Shown one piece after another: positions 18,971 to 29,500 of a stretch of DNA of 64,000 nucleotides. Both the position numbers and the translations under genes were made by a program. The notes under the pieces are model-generated. The model saw nothing but the letters and a program-made list of their open reading frames with translations, had not been told where the DNA came from and did not search any database. The DNA is taken from positions 49,363 to 113,362 of the forward strand of contig CANDGI010000005.1 in NCBI GenBank assembly GCA_947384285.1, given 5' to 3'. The stretch's first letter is position 1. Each line of letters starts with the position of its first letter. Source of the DNA: an uncultured Lachnospiraceae bacterium (lineage in GTDB: Bacteria; Bacillota; Clostridia; Lachnospirales; Lachnospiraceae).

Positions 18971-18999
18971 TTGTCATATTTATAAGAACATGATAGAAT
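18971..18999 (+). promoter_or_regulatory. Promoter of yebC
   Basis: TTGTCA (18971-18976), 17-bp spacer, TAGAAT (18994-18999), 35 bp before the yebC ATG. Confidence 0.7.
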
Positions 19000-19033
19000 A
19001 GAGAAAGAAGAGAAACAGAAAAGAGGAAAACAT

Positions 19034-19762
19034 ATGTCAGGACATTCTAAATTTGCCAACATCAAGCATAAAAAAGAGAAGAATGATGCGGCAAAGGGAA
19101 AAATTTTTACCATTATTGGTAGGGAGATTGCAGTTGCAGTGAAAGAAGGTGGTGCGGATCCTGCGAATAACAGCAGGCTTCGGGATGTAATTGCAAAGGC
19201 AAAGGCCAACAATATGCCGAATGATACCATTGACCGGGGAATCAAAAAGGCAGCGGGCGATGCGGGTTCTGTCAATTATGAATTTGTGTCCTATGAGGGC
19301 TATGGGCCTAGTGGAACAGCAATTATTGTGGATGCGTTGACAGACAATAAGAACCGTACTGCCGCGAACGTAAGAAGCGCCTTTACCAAAGGAAATGGGA
19401 ACGTAGGGACACCGGGATGCGTGTCGTATATGTTCGACAAAAAGGGTCAGATCATCATCGGAAAGGAAGACTGTGGGCTGGACGCGGATGAATTGATGAT
19501 GGCTGCACTGGATGCAGGAGCCGAGGATTTTTCCGAAGAAGAAGACAGCTTTGAAGTTATTACCGATCCGGATGCTTTCAGCGAAGTCCGCCAGAAGCTG
19601 GAAGAGCAGGGAATTTCCATGGCGTCTGCGGAGGTGACCATGATTCCCCAGACCTGGGTGGAATTAACAGATGAAACTGCAGTTAAGAATCTCCAGAAAA
19701 CCTTGGATATGCTGGACGAAGATGATGATGTGCAAGCTGTGTATCATAATTACTTAGAATAG
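19034..19762 (+). CDS. yebC: YebC/PmpR-family regulatory protein
   Basis: A 242-residue YebC family protein. It begins [20 protein letters not shown] and carries the block [20 protein letters not shown] and [19 protein letters not shown]. Members have been described as transcription regulators and, more recently, as translation factors easing ribosome stalling; which applies here is unknown. Ribosome site AGAGGAAAAC before ATG. Normal length; promoter found 35 bp upstream. Confidence 0.95.
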   Translation: MSGHSKFANIKHKKEKNDAAKGKIFTIIGREIAVAVKEGGADPANNSRLRDVIAKAKANNMPNDTIDRGIKKAAGDAGSVNYEFVSYEGYGPSGTAIIVDALTDNKNRTAANVRSAFTKGNGNVGTPGCVSYMFDKKGQIIIGKEDCGLDADELMMAALDAGAEDFSEEEDSFEVITDPDAFSEVRQKLEEQGISMASAEVTMIPQTWVELTDETAVKNLQKTLDMLDEDDDVQAVYHNYLE

Positions 19763-19779
19763 AATACAGGGGGACAAAC

Positions 19780-21534
19780 ATGAAGAATCTAAAAATTGGT
19801 GTAAAATTATTAATAACATTTATGATTATTATTATACTGTTCTGTGCAACAGTAGTAACTTCCATTAAGGGATTGAATGAGAATGCAGATAAGTATTCAG
19901 AATTTTATAACGTAGGTTATCAGATTACCAACAAAGTCATGAATATGCGCCGAGGGCTGCAGATTATTGTAAAAGACCTTTCTTTTATTACAATTGAAGA
20001 TGATGCAGCAGAGGTAGAGGAATATCAGGCTGATATGCAGAAAGAGCTGGATTTATTGTCAGAAAACGGCAACTGGCTTTTTGCAAATTTCACAGGAGAC
20101 AAAGAGCTGCTGGATGCTTTTTCTGAAAAAATTACAGCAGCCGTAGAGATGCAGGGAACCGTGCTGGAAACCATCCAGACAGACCGCCAGGCAGCGCAGA
20201 CGATGCTGCTGGAGGAGTATCAGCCCTTGGTGGATGATGCTGTGGATGCTTTGATTCACGTCAGCGAGGTGGCGGAGTCCGAAGCAGAGACGGATTACAA
20301 TGAGACGGTTGCTATACAGGATCAGCTGATATACATACAGCTTGGCATGGCTGGCGGCGCACTGTTTATTACCATCGTTCTTTCCTTATATTTGACAAGG
20401 TCAATTACAAAGCCAATCCGCGATCTTGAGAAATCTGCAGAGAAGATTGTGAACGGAGACTTTAATGTCAACATCACCTATCAGTCGAGAGATGAGATGG
20501 GTAAACTGGCAAATGCTTTCCGCAATATGACGGAGATCCTGGAGGAAGTAATTACAGATGCTTCCAGGCTGTTAAGCGAGATGGCCGACGGCAATTTTGA
20601 TGTGCGCACCCATGCTGAGGACCGGTATGTGGGAGAATTCCAGAGCTTGTTATCCTCAATCCGCAAGCTGAACAGCGGCTTAAGCTCTACCTTGGGACAG
20701 ATTAACCGCAGCGCTGACCAGGTTGCTGCAGGATCCGATCAGGTATCCATCGGTGCACAGGCGCTTTCCCAGGGCTCTACGGAGCAGGCAGCTGCAGTGG
20801 AAGAGCTTGCTACCACCATTGCAGGTATTTCCACCCAGGTGAAGGATACGGCAAGTGATGCATTGGAGGCAAAGAAACAGTCAACCATGGCTGGAGATGA
20901 AGCAGAAGAATGTAATCAGCAGATGCGTGATATGATGAATGCTATGGAAGAGATTACACGTACTTCCGATGAAATCGGCAAGATTATCAAAACCATTGAA
21001 GATATTGCATTCCAGACAAATATACTTGCCCTGAATGCGGCAGTGGAGGCGTCCCGTGCAGGTACGGCAGGAAAAGGCTTTGCCGTGGTTGCAGATGAAG
21101 TGCGTAATTTAGCAAATAAGAGTACGGTGGCTTCCCAGAATACAGCTGAATTGATTGAAGGCTCTATCAAGGCAGTGTCTCGTGGTACGCAGATTGCAGA
21201 TTCTACGGCACAGTCCTTAGTGAAAGTGGTAGAAGAAGTCCGTTCTGCTTCTGGCAAAGTGGATAAGATTGCAGATGCAGCAGAAGAGCAGGCAGGTGCG
21301 ATTGAACAGGTTACTTTGGGCATTAACCAGATTTCCAGTGTGGTACAGACCAATTCCGCTACTGCGGAAGAAAGCGCGGCAGCCAGCCAGGAGCTTTCCG
21401 AGCAGGCAGACATGCTCAAACAGCTTGTTGCCAAATTTATTCTCCGGGCAGAGTATGCAATGGCTTCTACGCCCAGCATGGAAACAGGTTACAACAGTAC
21501 ACGTCCGTCTGGGGATTACATAAACTTGGATTAG
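19780..21534 (+). CDS. Methyl-accepting chemotaxis protein
   Basis: A 584-residue chemoreceptor. Transmembrane helix 1 at about residues 10-31, a periplasmic/extracellular four-helix sensor (to about residue 185), helix 2 at about 187-208, a HAMP domain, then the cytoplasmic signalling domain with the hairpin tip [19 protein letters not shown] near residues 410-430. The tail ends SGDYINLD, with no NWETF-type CheR docking pentapeptide. Ribosome site CAGGGGGAC. It implies a chemotaxis system and probably motility in this organism, though no che or flagellar genes are in the window. Ligand unknown. Confidence 0.95.
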   Translation: MKNLKIGVKLLITFMIIIILFCATVVTSIKGLNENADKYSEFYNVGYQITNKVMNMRRGLQIIVKDLSFITIEDDAAEVEEYQADMQKELDLLSENGNWLFANFTGDKELLDAFSEKITAAVEMQGTVLETIQTDRQAAQTMLLEEYQPLVDDAVDALIHVSEVAESEAETDYNETVAIQDQLIYIQLGMAGGALFITIVLSLYLTRSITKPIRDLEKSAEKIVNGDFNVNITYQSRDEMGKLANAFRNMTEILEEVITDASRLLSEMADGNFDVRTHAEDRYVGEFQSLLSSIRKLNSGLSSTLGQINRSADQVAAGSDQVSIGAQALSQGSTEQAAAVEELATTIAGISTQVKDTASDALEAKKQSTMAGDEAEECNQQMRDMMNAMEEITRTSDEIGKIIKTIEDIAFQTNILALNAAVEASRAGTAGKGFAVVADEVRNLANKSTVASQNTAELIEGSIKAVSRGTQIADSTAQSLVKVVEEVRSASGKVDKIADAAEEQAGAIEQVTLGINQISSVVQTNSATAEESAAASQELSEQADMLKQLVAKFILRAEYAMASTPSMETGYNSTRPSGDYINLD

Positions 21535-21558
21535 CATGCATACGGGAGGCGACAATAG

Positions 21559-22842
21559 ATGAGTAATTACCAGATAGAAACGAAATGTATTCAATCCGGT
21601 TGGCATCCAAAGAAAGGAGAGCCTAGAGTTCTTCCGATTTATCAAAGCACTACCTTTAAATATGATACCAGTGACCAGATGGGAAGGCTGTTTGATTTAG
21701 AAGACAGCGGGTACTTTTATACCAGGCTGCAGAATCCTACCAATGATGCAGTGGCAGAAAAGATTTGCGAGCTGGAAGGCGGAGTGGCAGCAATGCTTAC
21801 GTCTTCCGGACAGGCTGCCAATTATTATGCGGTATTTAATATTTGCGAGACAGGGGATCATATGATATGCTCCTCCACCGTATACGGGGGAACCTTTAAC
21901 CTGTTTGGCGCCACATTGAAGAAGCAGGGCATAGAATGCACCTTTGTTGACCCGGATGCATCCCTGGAAGAACTTGCCCAGGCATTTCAGCCCAATACCA
22001 AAGTGGTATTTGCAGAGACAGTGGCGAATCCTGCGCTGGTGGTTTTGGATATTGAGAAGTTTGCAAAGGCAGCCCATGACCATGGGGTTCCGCTGATTGT
22101 TGATAATACTTTTCCCACGCCCATTAACTGCCGTCCGTTTGAATGGGGGGCAGACATCGTAACCCATTCCACCACAAAATACATGGATGGCCATGCAATG
22201 TGCGTGGGCGGCTGTATTGTGGACAGCGGCAATTTTGACTGGAACCAATATGCAGATAAATATCCGGGATTGACACAGCCAGACCCCACATATCACGGAA
22301 TTGTCTATACGGAGAGGTTTGGCAAGGGGGCATACATTACCAAGGCAACGGCGCAGATTATGAGAGACTTGGGTTCCATCCAGTCTCCTCAGAATGCATT
22401 TTTATTAAACGTTGGATTGGAAACCTTGCATTTGAGAGTGCCAAGGCATTGTGAAAATGCCCAGAAAACTGCAGAATTTTTAAACAGCCATGAGAAAGTT
22501 GCCTGGGTGAACTTTGCAGGATTGGAAGATAATAAATACCATGCATTGGCACAGAAATATATGCCCAATGGCACTTGCGGCGTTATTTCTTTTGGATTAA
22601 AAGGCGGACGGAAAGTGTCTGTGGAATTTATGGATCAATTGAAGATGATTGCAATCGTAACTCATGTGGCAGATGCCCGGACTTGCGTGCTGCATCCTGC
22701 CAGCCATACCCACAGGCAGATGACAGATGAGCAGCTTGTGGAAGCAGGCGTTGCCCCGGATCTGATCCGGCTGTCGGTTGGAATAGAAAATGTGCAGGAT
22801 ATTATTGCTGACCTAGAGCAGGCATTGAATGCGGTATCTTAG
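21559..22842 (+). CDS. metY: O-acetylhomoserine sulfhydrylase
   Basis: PLP enzyme of the Cys/Met gamma-type family that makes homocysteine from O-acetylhomoserine and sulfide (methionine synthesis). The 427-residue protein shows YQSTTFKYDTSDQMGRLF, SSGQAANYYAVFNICETGDH, the PLP-lysine region HSTTKYMDGHAMCVGG, and LSVGIENVQDIIADLEQAL at the end. The indel pattern and length of about 430 residues fit MetY rather than the 380-residue cystathionine enzymes. Ribosome site GGGAGGCG. It follows the chemoreceptor by 24 bp; a shared transcript is possible but functionally unrelated. Confidence 0.94.
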   Translation: MSNYQIETKCIQSGWHPKKGEPRVLPIYQSTTFKYDTSDQMGRLFDLEDSGYFYTRLQNPTNDAVAEKICELEGGVAAMLTSSGQAANYYAVFNICETGDHMICSSTVYGGTFNLFGATLKKQGIECTFVDPDASLEELAQAFQPNTKVVFAETVANPALVVLDIEKFAKAAHDHGVPLIVDNTFPTPINCRPFEWGADIVTHSTTKYMDGHAMCVGGCIVDSGNFDWNQYADKYPGLTQPDPTYHGIVYTERFGKGAYITKATAQIMRDLGSIQSPQNAFLLNVGLETLHLRVPRHCENAQKTAEFLNSHEKVAWVNFAGLEDNKYHALAQKYMPNGTCGVISFGLKGGRKVSVEFMDQLKMIAIVTHVADARTCVLHPASHTHRQMTDEQLVEAGVAPDLIRLSVGIENVQDIIADLEQALNAVS

Positions 22843-22895
22843 AGCATGTGTTTGGGGATTGGCAGAGAAAATAATTGATTTTGGAGGAGTTTAGT

Positions 22896-24350
22896 ATGAG
22901 AAAAATTCTGTTTGCAGCATCGGAATGTGTGCCTTTTATTAAAACTGGCGGACTTGCCGATGTATGTGGGGCATTGCCCAAAGAATTCGATAAGAATGAT
23001 TGGGATATCAGGGTTGTGCTTCCCAATTACACTTGTATTCCAGAAAAGTGGAGGAATCAGTTTGAATATGTGACTCATTTTTATATGAGCTGCGGAAGCT
23101 ACATACAGAATAAGTATGTGGGGGTTTTGCAATATAAGCTGGATGGAATCACCTATTACTTTATTGATAATCAGGAATATTTTGACTGCTTCCTGCCTTA
23201 TGGCGATATCAGGTTTGATGTTGAGAAGTTTGTATTTTTTGACAAGGCAGTGCTTTCCATGCTTCCGCTTATCAATTTCCAGCCGCAGATTATCCACTGC
23301 CATGACTGGGAGACAGGTTTTATCCCGGTATATTTGAAGACGGAGTTCCAGGGGGATATGTTTTTCTGGGGCATGAAGTCCATTATCACGATCCACAACC
23401 TGAAATTCCAGGGAATCTGGGATGTGAAAACCATGAAGGGATTGACAGGATTCCCCACAGATTTGTTTGTTCCAGACAAACTGGAATTCAAGAAAGATGC
23501 CAATATGCTCAAAGGCGGGCTGGTTTATGCAGATTATATTACCACGGTAAGCGATACTTACGCACAGGAAATCCAGACCAATTATTATGGAGAAGGCCTG
23601 AATGGGCTGCTTGCCGCACGCCACATGGATATGCAGGGGATTGTGAACGGTATTGACTATAATGTTTACAATCCAGCTTCAGATGAAAAGCTTTATGTAA
23701 ATTATGATGCGCAGAACCACAGGAAGAAGAAAGCACTGAATAAGGAAAGATTACAGCAGGAGTTAGGGCTTGCGGTAGATAAGAAGCGTTATATGATTGG
23801 TTTGATTTCCCGTTTGACAGACCAAAAAGGCCTGGATTTGATTAATTATGTCATTGAGCGGATTATTGACGATTATACCCAGCTGGTTGTAATCGGAACG
23901 GGAGATCCCCAATATGAGAACATGTTCCGTCATTTTGCCTGGAAGTATCCAGATAAGATTTCAGCAAATATCTGCTATTCGGACGACTTGGCACATAAAC
24001 TGTATGGCGCAGCAGATGCATTCTTGATGCCTTCCAGATTTGAGCCCTGCGGATTGACCCAGATGATTTCTTTCCGCTATGGGACGATTCCCATTGTGCG
24101 TGAGACTGGCGGATTGAAGGATACGGTACAGCCTTACAACGAATACGATAATGTGGGAGATGGCTTCTCCTTTACCAATTACAATGGGGAAGAAATGCTC
24201 AAGGTCATCAATTATTCCAAGCAGATTTTCTTTGATAAGAAACGGCAGTGGAATCAGATGATTGACCGGGCAATGGCAAATGATTATTCCTGGAATGCTT
24301 CTAAGTTCCGTTATGAAGGATTGTATAAGTATTTGATGGGTGAATGCTAA
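22896..24350 (+). CDS. glgA: Glycogen synthase
   Basis: ADP-glucose-dependent starch/glycogen synthase of glycosyltransferase family 5. The 484-residue protein starts MRKILFAASECVPFIKTGGL, whose KTGGLADV motif binds ADP-glucose; the C-terminal half has GLISRLTDQKGLDL and PSRFEPCGLTQMISFRYGTI, with the catalytic Glu in FEPCG. ATG 22896 follows TTGGAGGAG; an in-frame start at 22875 lies before that site. No other glg genes are adjacent. A strong terminator follows immediately. Confidence 0.95.
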   Translation: MRKILFAASECVPFIKTGGLADVCGALPKEFDKNDWDIRVVLPNYTCIPEKWRNQFEYVTHFYMSCGSYIQNKYVGVLQYKLDGITYYFIDNQEYFDCFLPYGDIRFDVEKFVFFDKAVLSMLPLINFQPQIIHCHDWETGFIPVYLKTEFQGDMFFWGMKSIITIHNLKFQGIWDVKTMKGLTGFPTDLFVPDKLEFKKDANMLKGGLVYADYITTVSDTYAQEIQTNYYGEGLNGLLAARHMDMQGIVNGIDYNVYNPASDEKLYVNYDAQNHRKKKALNKERLQQELGLAVDKKRYMIGLISRLTDQKGLDLINYVIERIIDDYTQLVVIGTGDPQYENMFRHFAWKYPDKISANICYSDDLAHKLYGAADAFLMPSRFEPCGLTQMISFRYGTIPIVRETGGLKDTVQPYNEYDNVGDGFSFTNYNGEEMLKVINYSKQIFFDKKRQWNQMIDRAMANDYSWNASKFRYEGLYKYLMGEC

Positions 24351-24361
24351 AGGGACTGCTG

Positions 24362-24406
24362 AAAATGGCAGGTTCACAAGATACGGTTGTGAACCTGCCA
24401 TTTTTT
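24362..24406 (+). terminator. Rho-independent terminator of glgA
   Basis: A perfect 18-bp stem (24362-24379 with 24387-24404) around a 7-base loop, flanked by A and T runs, so it can work in both directions. Confidence 0.95.
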
Positions 24407-24520
24407 GGCAGTCAATTTTTTGCTATCTGTCATATGCCCCAAACCTCCTTTTGTAGAAGTATACCACATTCAGGGTGTAAAATCTATGGAAGTGTCAAGG
24501 TACTTTCTGCTTGAAAAACT

Positions 24521-24595
24521 TTATTCTTTGCTGCCTCATTCTTTGCCGCTTTATTCTTTGCTGCTTTATTCTTTGCTGCTTTATTCTTTGCTGCT
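24521..24595 (+). repeat. 15-bp tandem repeat, five copies
   Basis: Unit TTATTCTTTGCTGCT repeated five times (24521-24595); units 1 and 2 differ at one and two positions, the last three are identical. It lies in a gene-poor stretch. The reading frame through it (residues like LYSLLLYSLL) is not supported by a good ribosome site. Confidence 0.95.
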
Positions 24596-24612
24596 TTTTT
24601 CTTTCTGTTCTT

Positions 24613-24816
24613 CTAAGAGACGCTGCATATATCCATATAAATATTTTTTATTATGCTTTCGGGCGCTTTGTTATTGAATGAATACAAAGGATTTTCAAAA
24701 AAAGTGATGTTTAAAATTCCTTTGGTAAAGAGGGACATTAAATGTTGATGAGTTTGACCGTGCATTAGTCTGCCGTTTTCAATAATTTCCCAACAAGCAT
24801 TTGTATAAATTCCCAT
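24613..24816 (-). CDS. Doubtful small reading frame or gene remnant
   Basis: Codes for 67 residues starting MGIYTNACWEIIENGRLMHG; the frame stays open a further 10 or so codons upstream without a start. The composition looks protein-like, but I see no family match, no strong ribosome site, and it abuts the 15-bp repeat. The 539-bp gap between the glgA terminator and the next gene holds nothing else I can support. Confidence 0.2.
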   Translation of the reverse strand: MGIYTNACWEIIENGRLMHGQTHQHLMSLFTKGILNITFFENPLYSFNNKAPESIIKNIYMDICSVS

Positions 24817-24944
24817 ATGATTTTCTATACTAAGGTTAGAGTTTGCGGCGCAGATCTGATGTTAAATTTTAAGATGCAGATGTCCATAGAGCCTGTCAGG
24901 CGGCAGATTGCGCAAAGCGGAAATTTAAATGATGGAGGAAAGAC

Positions 24945-25649
24945 ATGGAAGAAAATATAACGCAGCAGGAAAAGAACGAGAATGAAAATGAAGAAATTAA
25001 AGAGATGGGCCAGCTTACGCTGGAGCAGGGAAAATCCCACCATAAAATCCACCTGCTTTCCATTATCGGAGAGGTGGAAGGCCACGAGACTCTCTCTCCC
25101 AATGCGAAGACCACGAAATATGAGCATGTATTGCCAAAGCTGGCGTCCATTGAGGATGATGACAGTGTGGACGGGGTTCTGGTGATTATCAATACAGTGG
25201 GAGGGGATGTAGAATCCGGACTGGCCATTGCGGAGATGATATCATCCTTAAGTAAGCCTACCGTTTCCCTTGTGTTAGGGGGCAGCCATTCCATCGGGGT
25301 TCCCTTGGCAGTCTCCACAGATTATTCCTATATTGTGCCTACGGGAACCATGGTAATACATCCAGTGCGCTTAAACGGGCTTGTGATTGGAGCACCCCAG
25401 ACTTATGATTATTTCCAGCAGATGCAGGACCGGATTACCGGATTTGTGGCAGGCCACTGTTTTGCCACCCAGGAGCAATTGGAACGGATGATGATGAATA
25501 CCAGCATGCTTACCAAGGATTTGGGAACCATCCTTGTGGGAAGCCAGGCGGTGGCGGAAGGAATCATCAATGAAGTGGGAGGGATTGACGAGGCCATGAA
25601 GAAGCTTCATGAGATGATAGAAGAAAATAAAAGCCAGGAAGAAGAATGA
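24945..25649 (+). CDS. ClpP-class serine protease, TepA-like
   Basis: A 234-residue member of the ClpP/crotonase fold group close to Bacillus YmfB/TepA. Seen: INTVGGDVESGLAIAEMI, then LGGSHSIGVPLAVSTD with the nucleophile-position Ser, and PTGTMVIHPVRLNG with the His. The N-terminal 25 residues are acidic. Good ribosome site GGAGGAAAG. TepA-type proteins lack an AAA+ partner and have been linked to secretion or sporulation; the gene usually lies near ftsK/spoIIIE, which is not visible here. Confidence 0.88.
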   Translation: MEENITQQEKNENENEEIKEMGQLTLEQGKSHHKIHLLSIIGEVEGHETLSPNAKTTKYEHVLPKLASIEDDDSVDGVLVIINTVGGDVESGLAIAEMISSLSKPTVSLVLGGSHSIGVPLAVSTDYSYIVPTGTMVIHPVRLNGLVIGAPQTYDYFQQMQDRITGFVAGHCFATQEQLERMMMNTSMLTKDLGTILVGSQAVAEGIINEVGGIDEAMKKLHEMIEENKSQEEE

Positions 25650-25715
25650 TAGAGGAAACCCCAGAAGGAAAGAAGTACTATTCATTGGAAAAGATAAGAT
25701 AATTCAGAAAATAAG

Positions 25716-25744
25716 TTGAGTTTTTCTTCATAATGAGGTATATT
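25716..25744 (+). promoter_or_regulatory. Promoter for the phage-like small gene
   Basis: TTGAGT (25716-25721), 17-bp spacer, TATATT (25739-25744), about 70 bp before ATG 25817. Confidence 0.55.
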
Positions 25745-25816
25745 ATTAGTAAGAGAAGATAAAGCTGGAATCAGAACAATGCTGAACATAATATATAGTA
25801 AAGGGCGGTGGCACAT

Positions 25817-26116
25817 ATGAAGAAATACAGAAGAAAGTCTTTAGAGGTGGAAGCAGTCGCATATGAAATTGGAAAAGGGATGGAAGATGGATTTATGCCT
25901 TGGACTTCCGTTGTAACAAATGTTTGGACAGCTACAGATAACCTTGTGAAGTTTACCAGAGAAGACGGCGTTGTGGTTTGTCCATTTATTCAAAACCGGC
26001 GAGGGCTTGTTTTCCTAAGAGAAGGGGATTATATCATAACAGAAAGTGATACAGAACGGCATGTATGCGGGCGGGATAAGTTTTTCCAGAGATTTTGCCC
26101 GATAGAGGAAGAGTAG
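25817..26116 (+). CDS. Small phage-like protein
   Basis: A 99-residue protein, MKKYRRKSLEVEAVAY..., ending with REGDYIITESDTERHVCGRD, which resembles the C-terminal GDWIITG-(x)-YPCKPDIF block seen in many small phage-encoded proteins of unknown role. ATG 25817 follows AAGGGCGGTGG. It has its own promoter and hairpin, and lies in an accessory stretch with a decayed Fic gene, so it may be a prophage leftover that is still intact. Function unknown. Confidence 0.7.
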   Translation: MKKYRRKSLEVEAVAYEIGKGMEDGFMPWTSVVTNVWTATDNLVKFTREDGVVVCPFIQNRRGLVFLREGDYIITESDTERHVCGRDKFFQRFCPIEEE

Positions 26117-26131
26117 GGTGAAAGGCCATTG

Positions 26132-26175
26132 AATCAGGGCTTCCGGCACAGTTTTTGTGGCCGGAAGCCCTGATT
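26132..26175 (+). terminator. Long hairpin after the phage-like gene
   Basis: An exact 16-bp inverted repeat (26132-26147 with 26160-26175) around a 12-base loop, 15 bp after the stop at 26116. The arm is GC-rich but only a weak T run (TTTGTG) follows, so termination is likely but not certain. Confidence 0.65.
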
Positions 26176-26215
26176 TGTGTGCACCCGGTGGCCTGCGTGC
26201 TATAATTTGATTTGC

Positions 26216-26546
26216 GCCGGGAAATTCTGGAAGGTGAAAAGCAGCGTATGCCGGATGAGTTATACTGCTGTCCCAGCTTCAACGATATGTTCTGCAATGT
26301 CATGTTCCGTTCCAGACAGAAGAGATTTTTGGGAAGCTGAAAGCAAAGAATCATCTGGATGGGCTGGAGGAGGATGGCTTTGCTGTCCAGCTGGCATATT
26401 TTTTTCTGAAATTAATGCTCTGCATCCGTTCCGGGAAGGCAGCGGCCGGTGCCAGAGGGAATTCATCCGCTGCCTAGCACTGCATAATGGATATGTGATA
26501 AATTTTGTCCTGGAGCAGAAGAATTGTTTGAAGGAGGCGGCGGCAG
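26216..26546 (+). pseudogene. Decayed Fic-family protein gene
   Basis: One frame encodes VPFQTEEIFGKLKAKNHLDG...VQLAYFF (from 26304), and after a run of seven T (26399-26405) a second frame continues SEINALHPFREGSGRCQREF...NGYVINF. Joined, these read as the C-terminal half of a Fic domain with the active-site motif HPFREGSGR (26423-26449; usual form HPFREGNGR). The N-terminal half is missing or unreadable, and the 3' end runs into addB. Intact Fic proteins AMPylate target proteins. The frameshift at a homopolymer could be tested as a sequencing error, but the absence of an N-terminus argues for true decay. Confidence 0.8.
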
Positions 26547-29500
26547 ATGTCACTGCAATTTATTTTTGGAGGTTCCGGCAGCGGAAAATCCGACTATATA
26601 TACCGAAAAATATTGGAGGAATCAAAAGAAAGAAAAGATAAAACCTTTTTTGTCCTGGTGCCGGAACAGTTTACCATGCAGACACAGCGGGAATTTGTAA
26701 AACGCCAGGAGAACCACAGCATCATGAATGTGGATGTGGTAAGCTTTCCAAGGCTTGCCTACCGGATTTTTGATGAGCTGGGGATGGGAAGCCTTAATAT
26801 CTTAGAGGAAACCGGAAAAAATTTTCTGCTGCGGCGGGTAGCGGAAAAGCAGCAGGATAAGCTGAAATTGATTAAGGCCAGCATGAAGAAAACCGGTTAT
26901 ATTTCAGAGGTAAAATCTGTGATTTCTGAACTGACCCAGTACCGGGTGATGCCAGAGCAGTTGGATTTTTTTATCCAGGACGAGGAGCAGTCTCCACTGT
27001 TCCGTTATAAGATTCAGGATATCCAGACCATGTACCAGGGATTTTTAGATTATTTGAAGGGGAAATTCATTACGGCGGAAGAGCTGTTAGAGGTATTGGC
27101 CCAGGTGGCGGCGCAATCACAGATTTTAAAAAACTCTGTGATTGTGCTGGATGGATTTACCGGGTTCACTCCCGTGCAGTATTATCTGCTGGAGACCCTT
27201 CTTCTGCTGACCGATGAGATAGTGGTGACAATTACCTTGGATGAACGGGAAAACCCCTATCAATGCCAGGGCATCCAGGAGCTTTTTTATATGAGCAAAA
27301 AGACCGTCGGGACTTTCCTGGAGATTGCCCAGTGCAATTTTATTGAGGTAAAGGAACCCTTTTGGGTGCATCACGGTGGGAAGAGCCGTTTTGCGGGCTC
27401 CCCTCCGCTGCTGTGGCTGGAGCAGAATTTATTCCGTTCCCGGCCAAAACCTTACCCAGGGGAGCGGTTGCCGGAGCAGACAGCCAGCTGGGAGAGCAAT
27501 CTGCCAAAACCAGCAGCTGTCCAGGAGAACAATTTGCTAAAGGCGACAGCCAGCCAGGATATTCAAATGCTTTCCTTGCAGAATCCCAGGCAGGAATTGC
27601 ATTTTATCGCAAAAGAGATAGCAAGGCTGGTGCGAGAGGAAAACTACCGTTACAAAGACATTGCCATTGTGTGCGGCGACGTGGAAATGTACGGGAATTA
27701 CGCAGATGAGATTTTTGATACCTATCAGATTCCCTTGTTTTTAGATGCCAGGAAGAATATTGTCTTTCATCCAATGACTGAATTTTTAAAACAGGCGCTT
27801 TTTTTGGTGGAGCAGGATTTTTCCTATGAAGCGGTATTGGGATACTTCCGCTGCGGGCTTTCCGGCTGGACCATGGAAGATGTGGATATCCTGGAAAATT
27901 ACCTTCTGTCTGAAGGAATCCGGGGATTTGGGAGATGGCAGCAGAAATGGGTGCGCCGGGGATGTGTAAAATCCCAGGAGGAATTGGATCATATCAATAG
28001 GCTCCGGGAAAAGTTTGCAGACCAGATGGAGCCTTTGCGGAACATTTTTCAGAAAGAGGATGGGAATTACCATACGGTTTTGGAGGAATCCAGGGTTTTG
28101 TATATGCTGGTGTCCGGGCTGGATGTGGAGGGGCAGTTAAGAGAATATGAGGAATCCTTTCACCAGCAGGGGGAAACTGCCTTGGCAAAAGAGTATGCCC
28201 AGATTTATAAAATCGTCATGGATTTGATGGATAAAATGGTAGAGCTTTTGGGCGAAGAGCGGATGAATGTGCGGGAATACCGGGAAATATTGGAGGCAGG
28301 CCTGGAAGCGGCGGCTGTTGGCATCATTCCGCCAGGATATGACAGGGTGGTATTTGGCGATATTGAAAGAACAAGGCTTTCCGATATTAAAGTGTTGTTT
28401 TTTGCCGGAGTGAATGATGGGCTGATACCAAAGGCAGAGGAGCATGGGGGAATTATTTCCCAGGCCGACCGGGAATGGTTTGCGGCCCATGGCATGGAGC
28501 TTGCGCCTACTGACCGGGAAAGAAGCTTTATCCAGAAATTTTATCTGTACCTGAACCTGACAAAGCCGTCCGAAAAACTTTATATTACTTGGTTTCGGGC
28601 CAGCCAGGATGGAAAGGAAGCCAGAAAATCCTATTTAATAGGGACAATTTCTAAGATGTTCCCAGAACTTCATCCCTTACAGGCAGAGGAAGGAGTTTTG
28701 GGAAGAACAGCGGAAACCTCCGCAATAACCGGGAGAGATGCTGGTGCCTGGGATGACAGGCCGCATGGACATCCTGCTGTGGAGGCTGGAGGCTTTTCTT
28801 GCAATGGAAAAAGGAGCCTGGATTTTATCACTACACCAGGCAGCAGCCTGAAATTTCTTGTGGAGGGAATCAAAGAAGCCAAAATGGGAAGGATTGATCC
28901 TGCATGGAAAGGCCTGTACCGCTGGTATCTGTCACAGGATGCATGGCGTGAGAAAGTCCAGCCATTATTAGAAGCTGCTTTTTACCAATATCATGCCAGC
29001 CCTATGGGGGAGGAGGCCACCCATGCGTTGTACGGCATGGTATTGGAAAACAGCGTTACCCGGCTGGAGCAGTTTGCGGCCTGTGCCTTCCGCCATTTCC
29101 TGCAATATGGATTAAGGTTGGAGGAGCGGATGCTGGGGGAATTTGCCCCGGTGGATATGGGAAATCTGTTCCATGAGGCCTTGGAGCGTTATTCCAACCA
29201 TATGGAGCAGGCGGGCTACCACTGGTTTGACGTACCGGAGGAAGTAAAAGAAGAATTGATGGATTTGGCCATAGAGGAAACCCTGGGAGCAGGATTTGGC
29301 AGTATCCTCTTTCAGGAGGCCCGGACAGCATACCTGCTGGAGCGGATGAAACGGATTTTACGGCGCACCATAGAGACCATTGCAGGACAGGTGGAAACCA
29401 GCCATTTTACGCCGGAGGGCTATGAGATATCCTTTTCCTTTGCAGAAAATTTAGACGCAGCCAATTTTCTATTAAGCGAAAAAGAAAAGATGCGGCTGAG

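Noticed and set aside
24405-24677. Leu/Ser/Tyr-rich frame through the 15-bp repeat
   Set aside because: No ribosome site, composition dictated by the repeat, and it starts inside a terminator.
26177-26641. Open frame of 154 codons before and into addB
   Set aside because: It has no ribosome site and only its central part is protein-like; it is one of the two frames of the Fic pseudogene.
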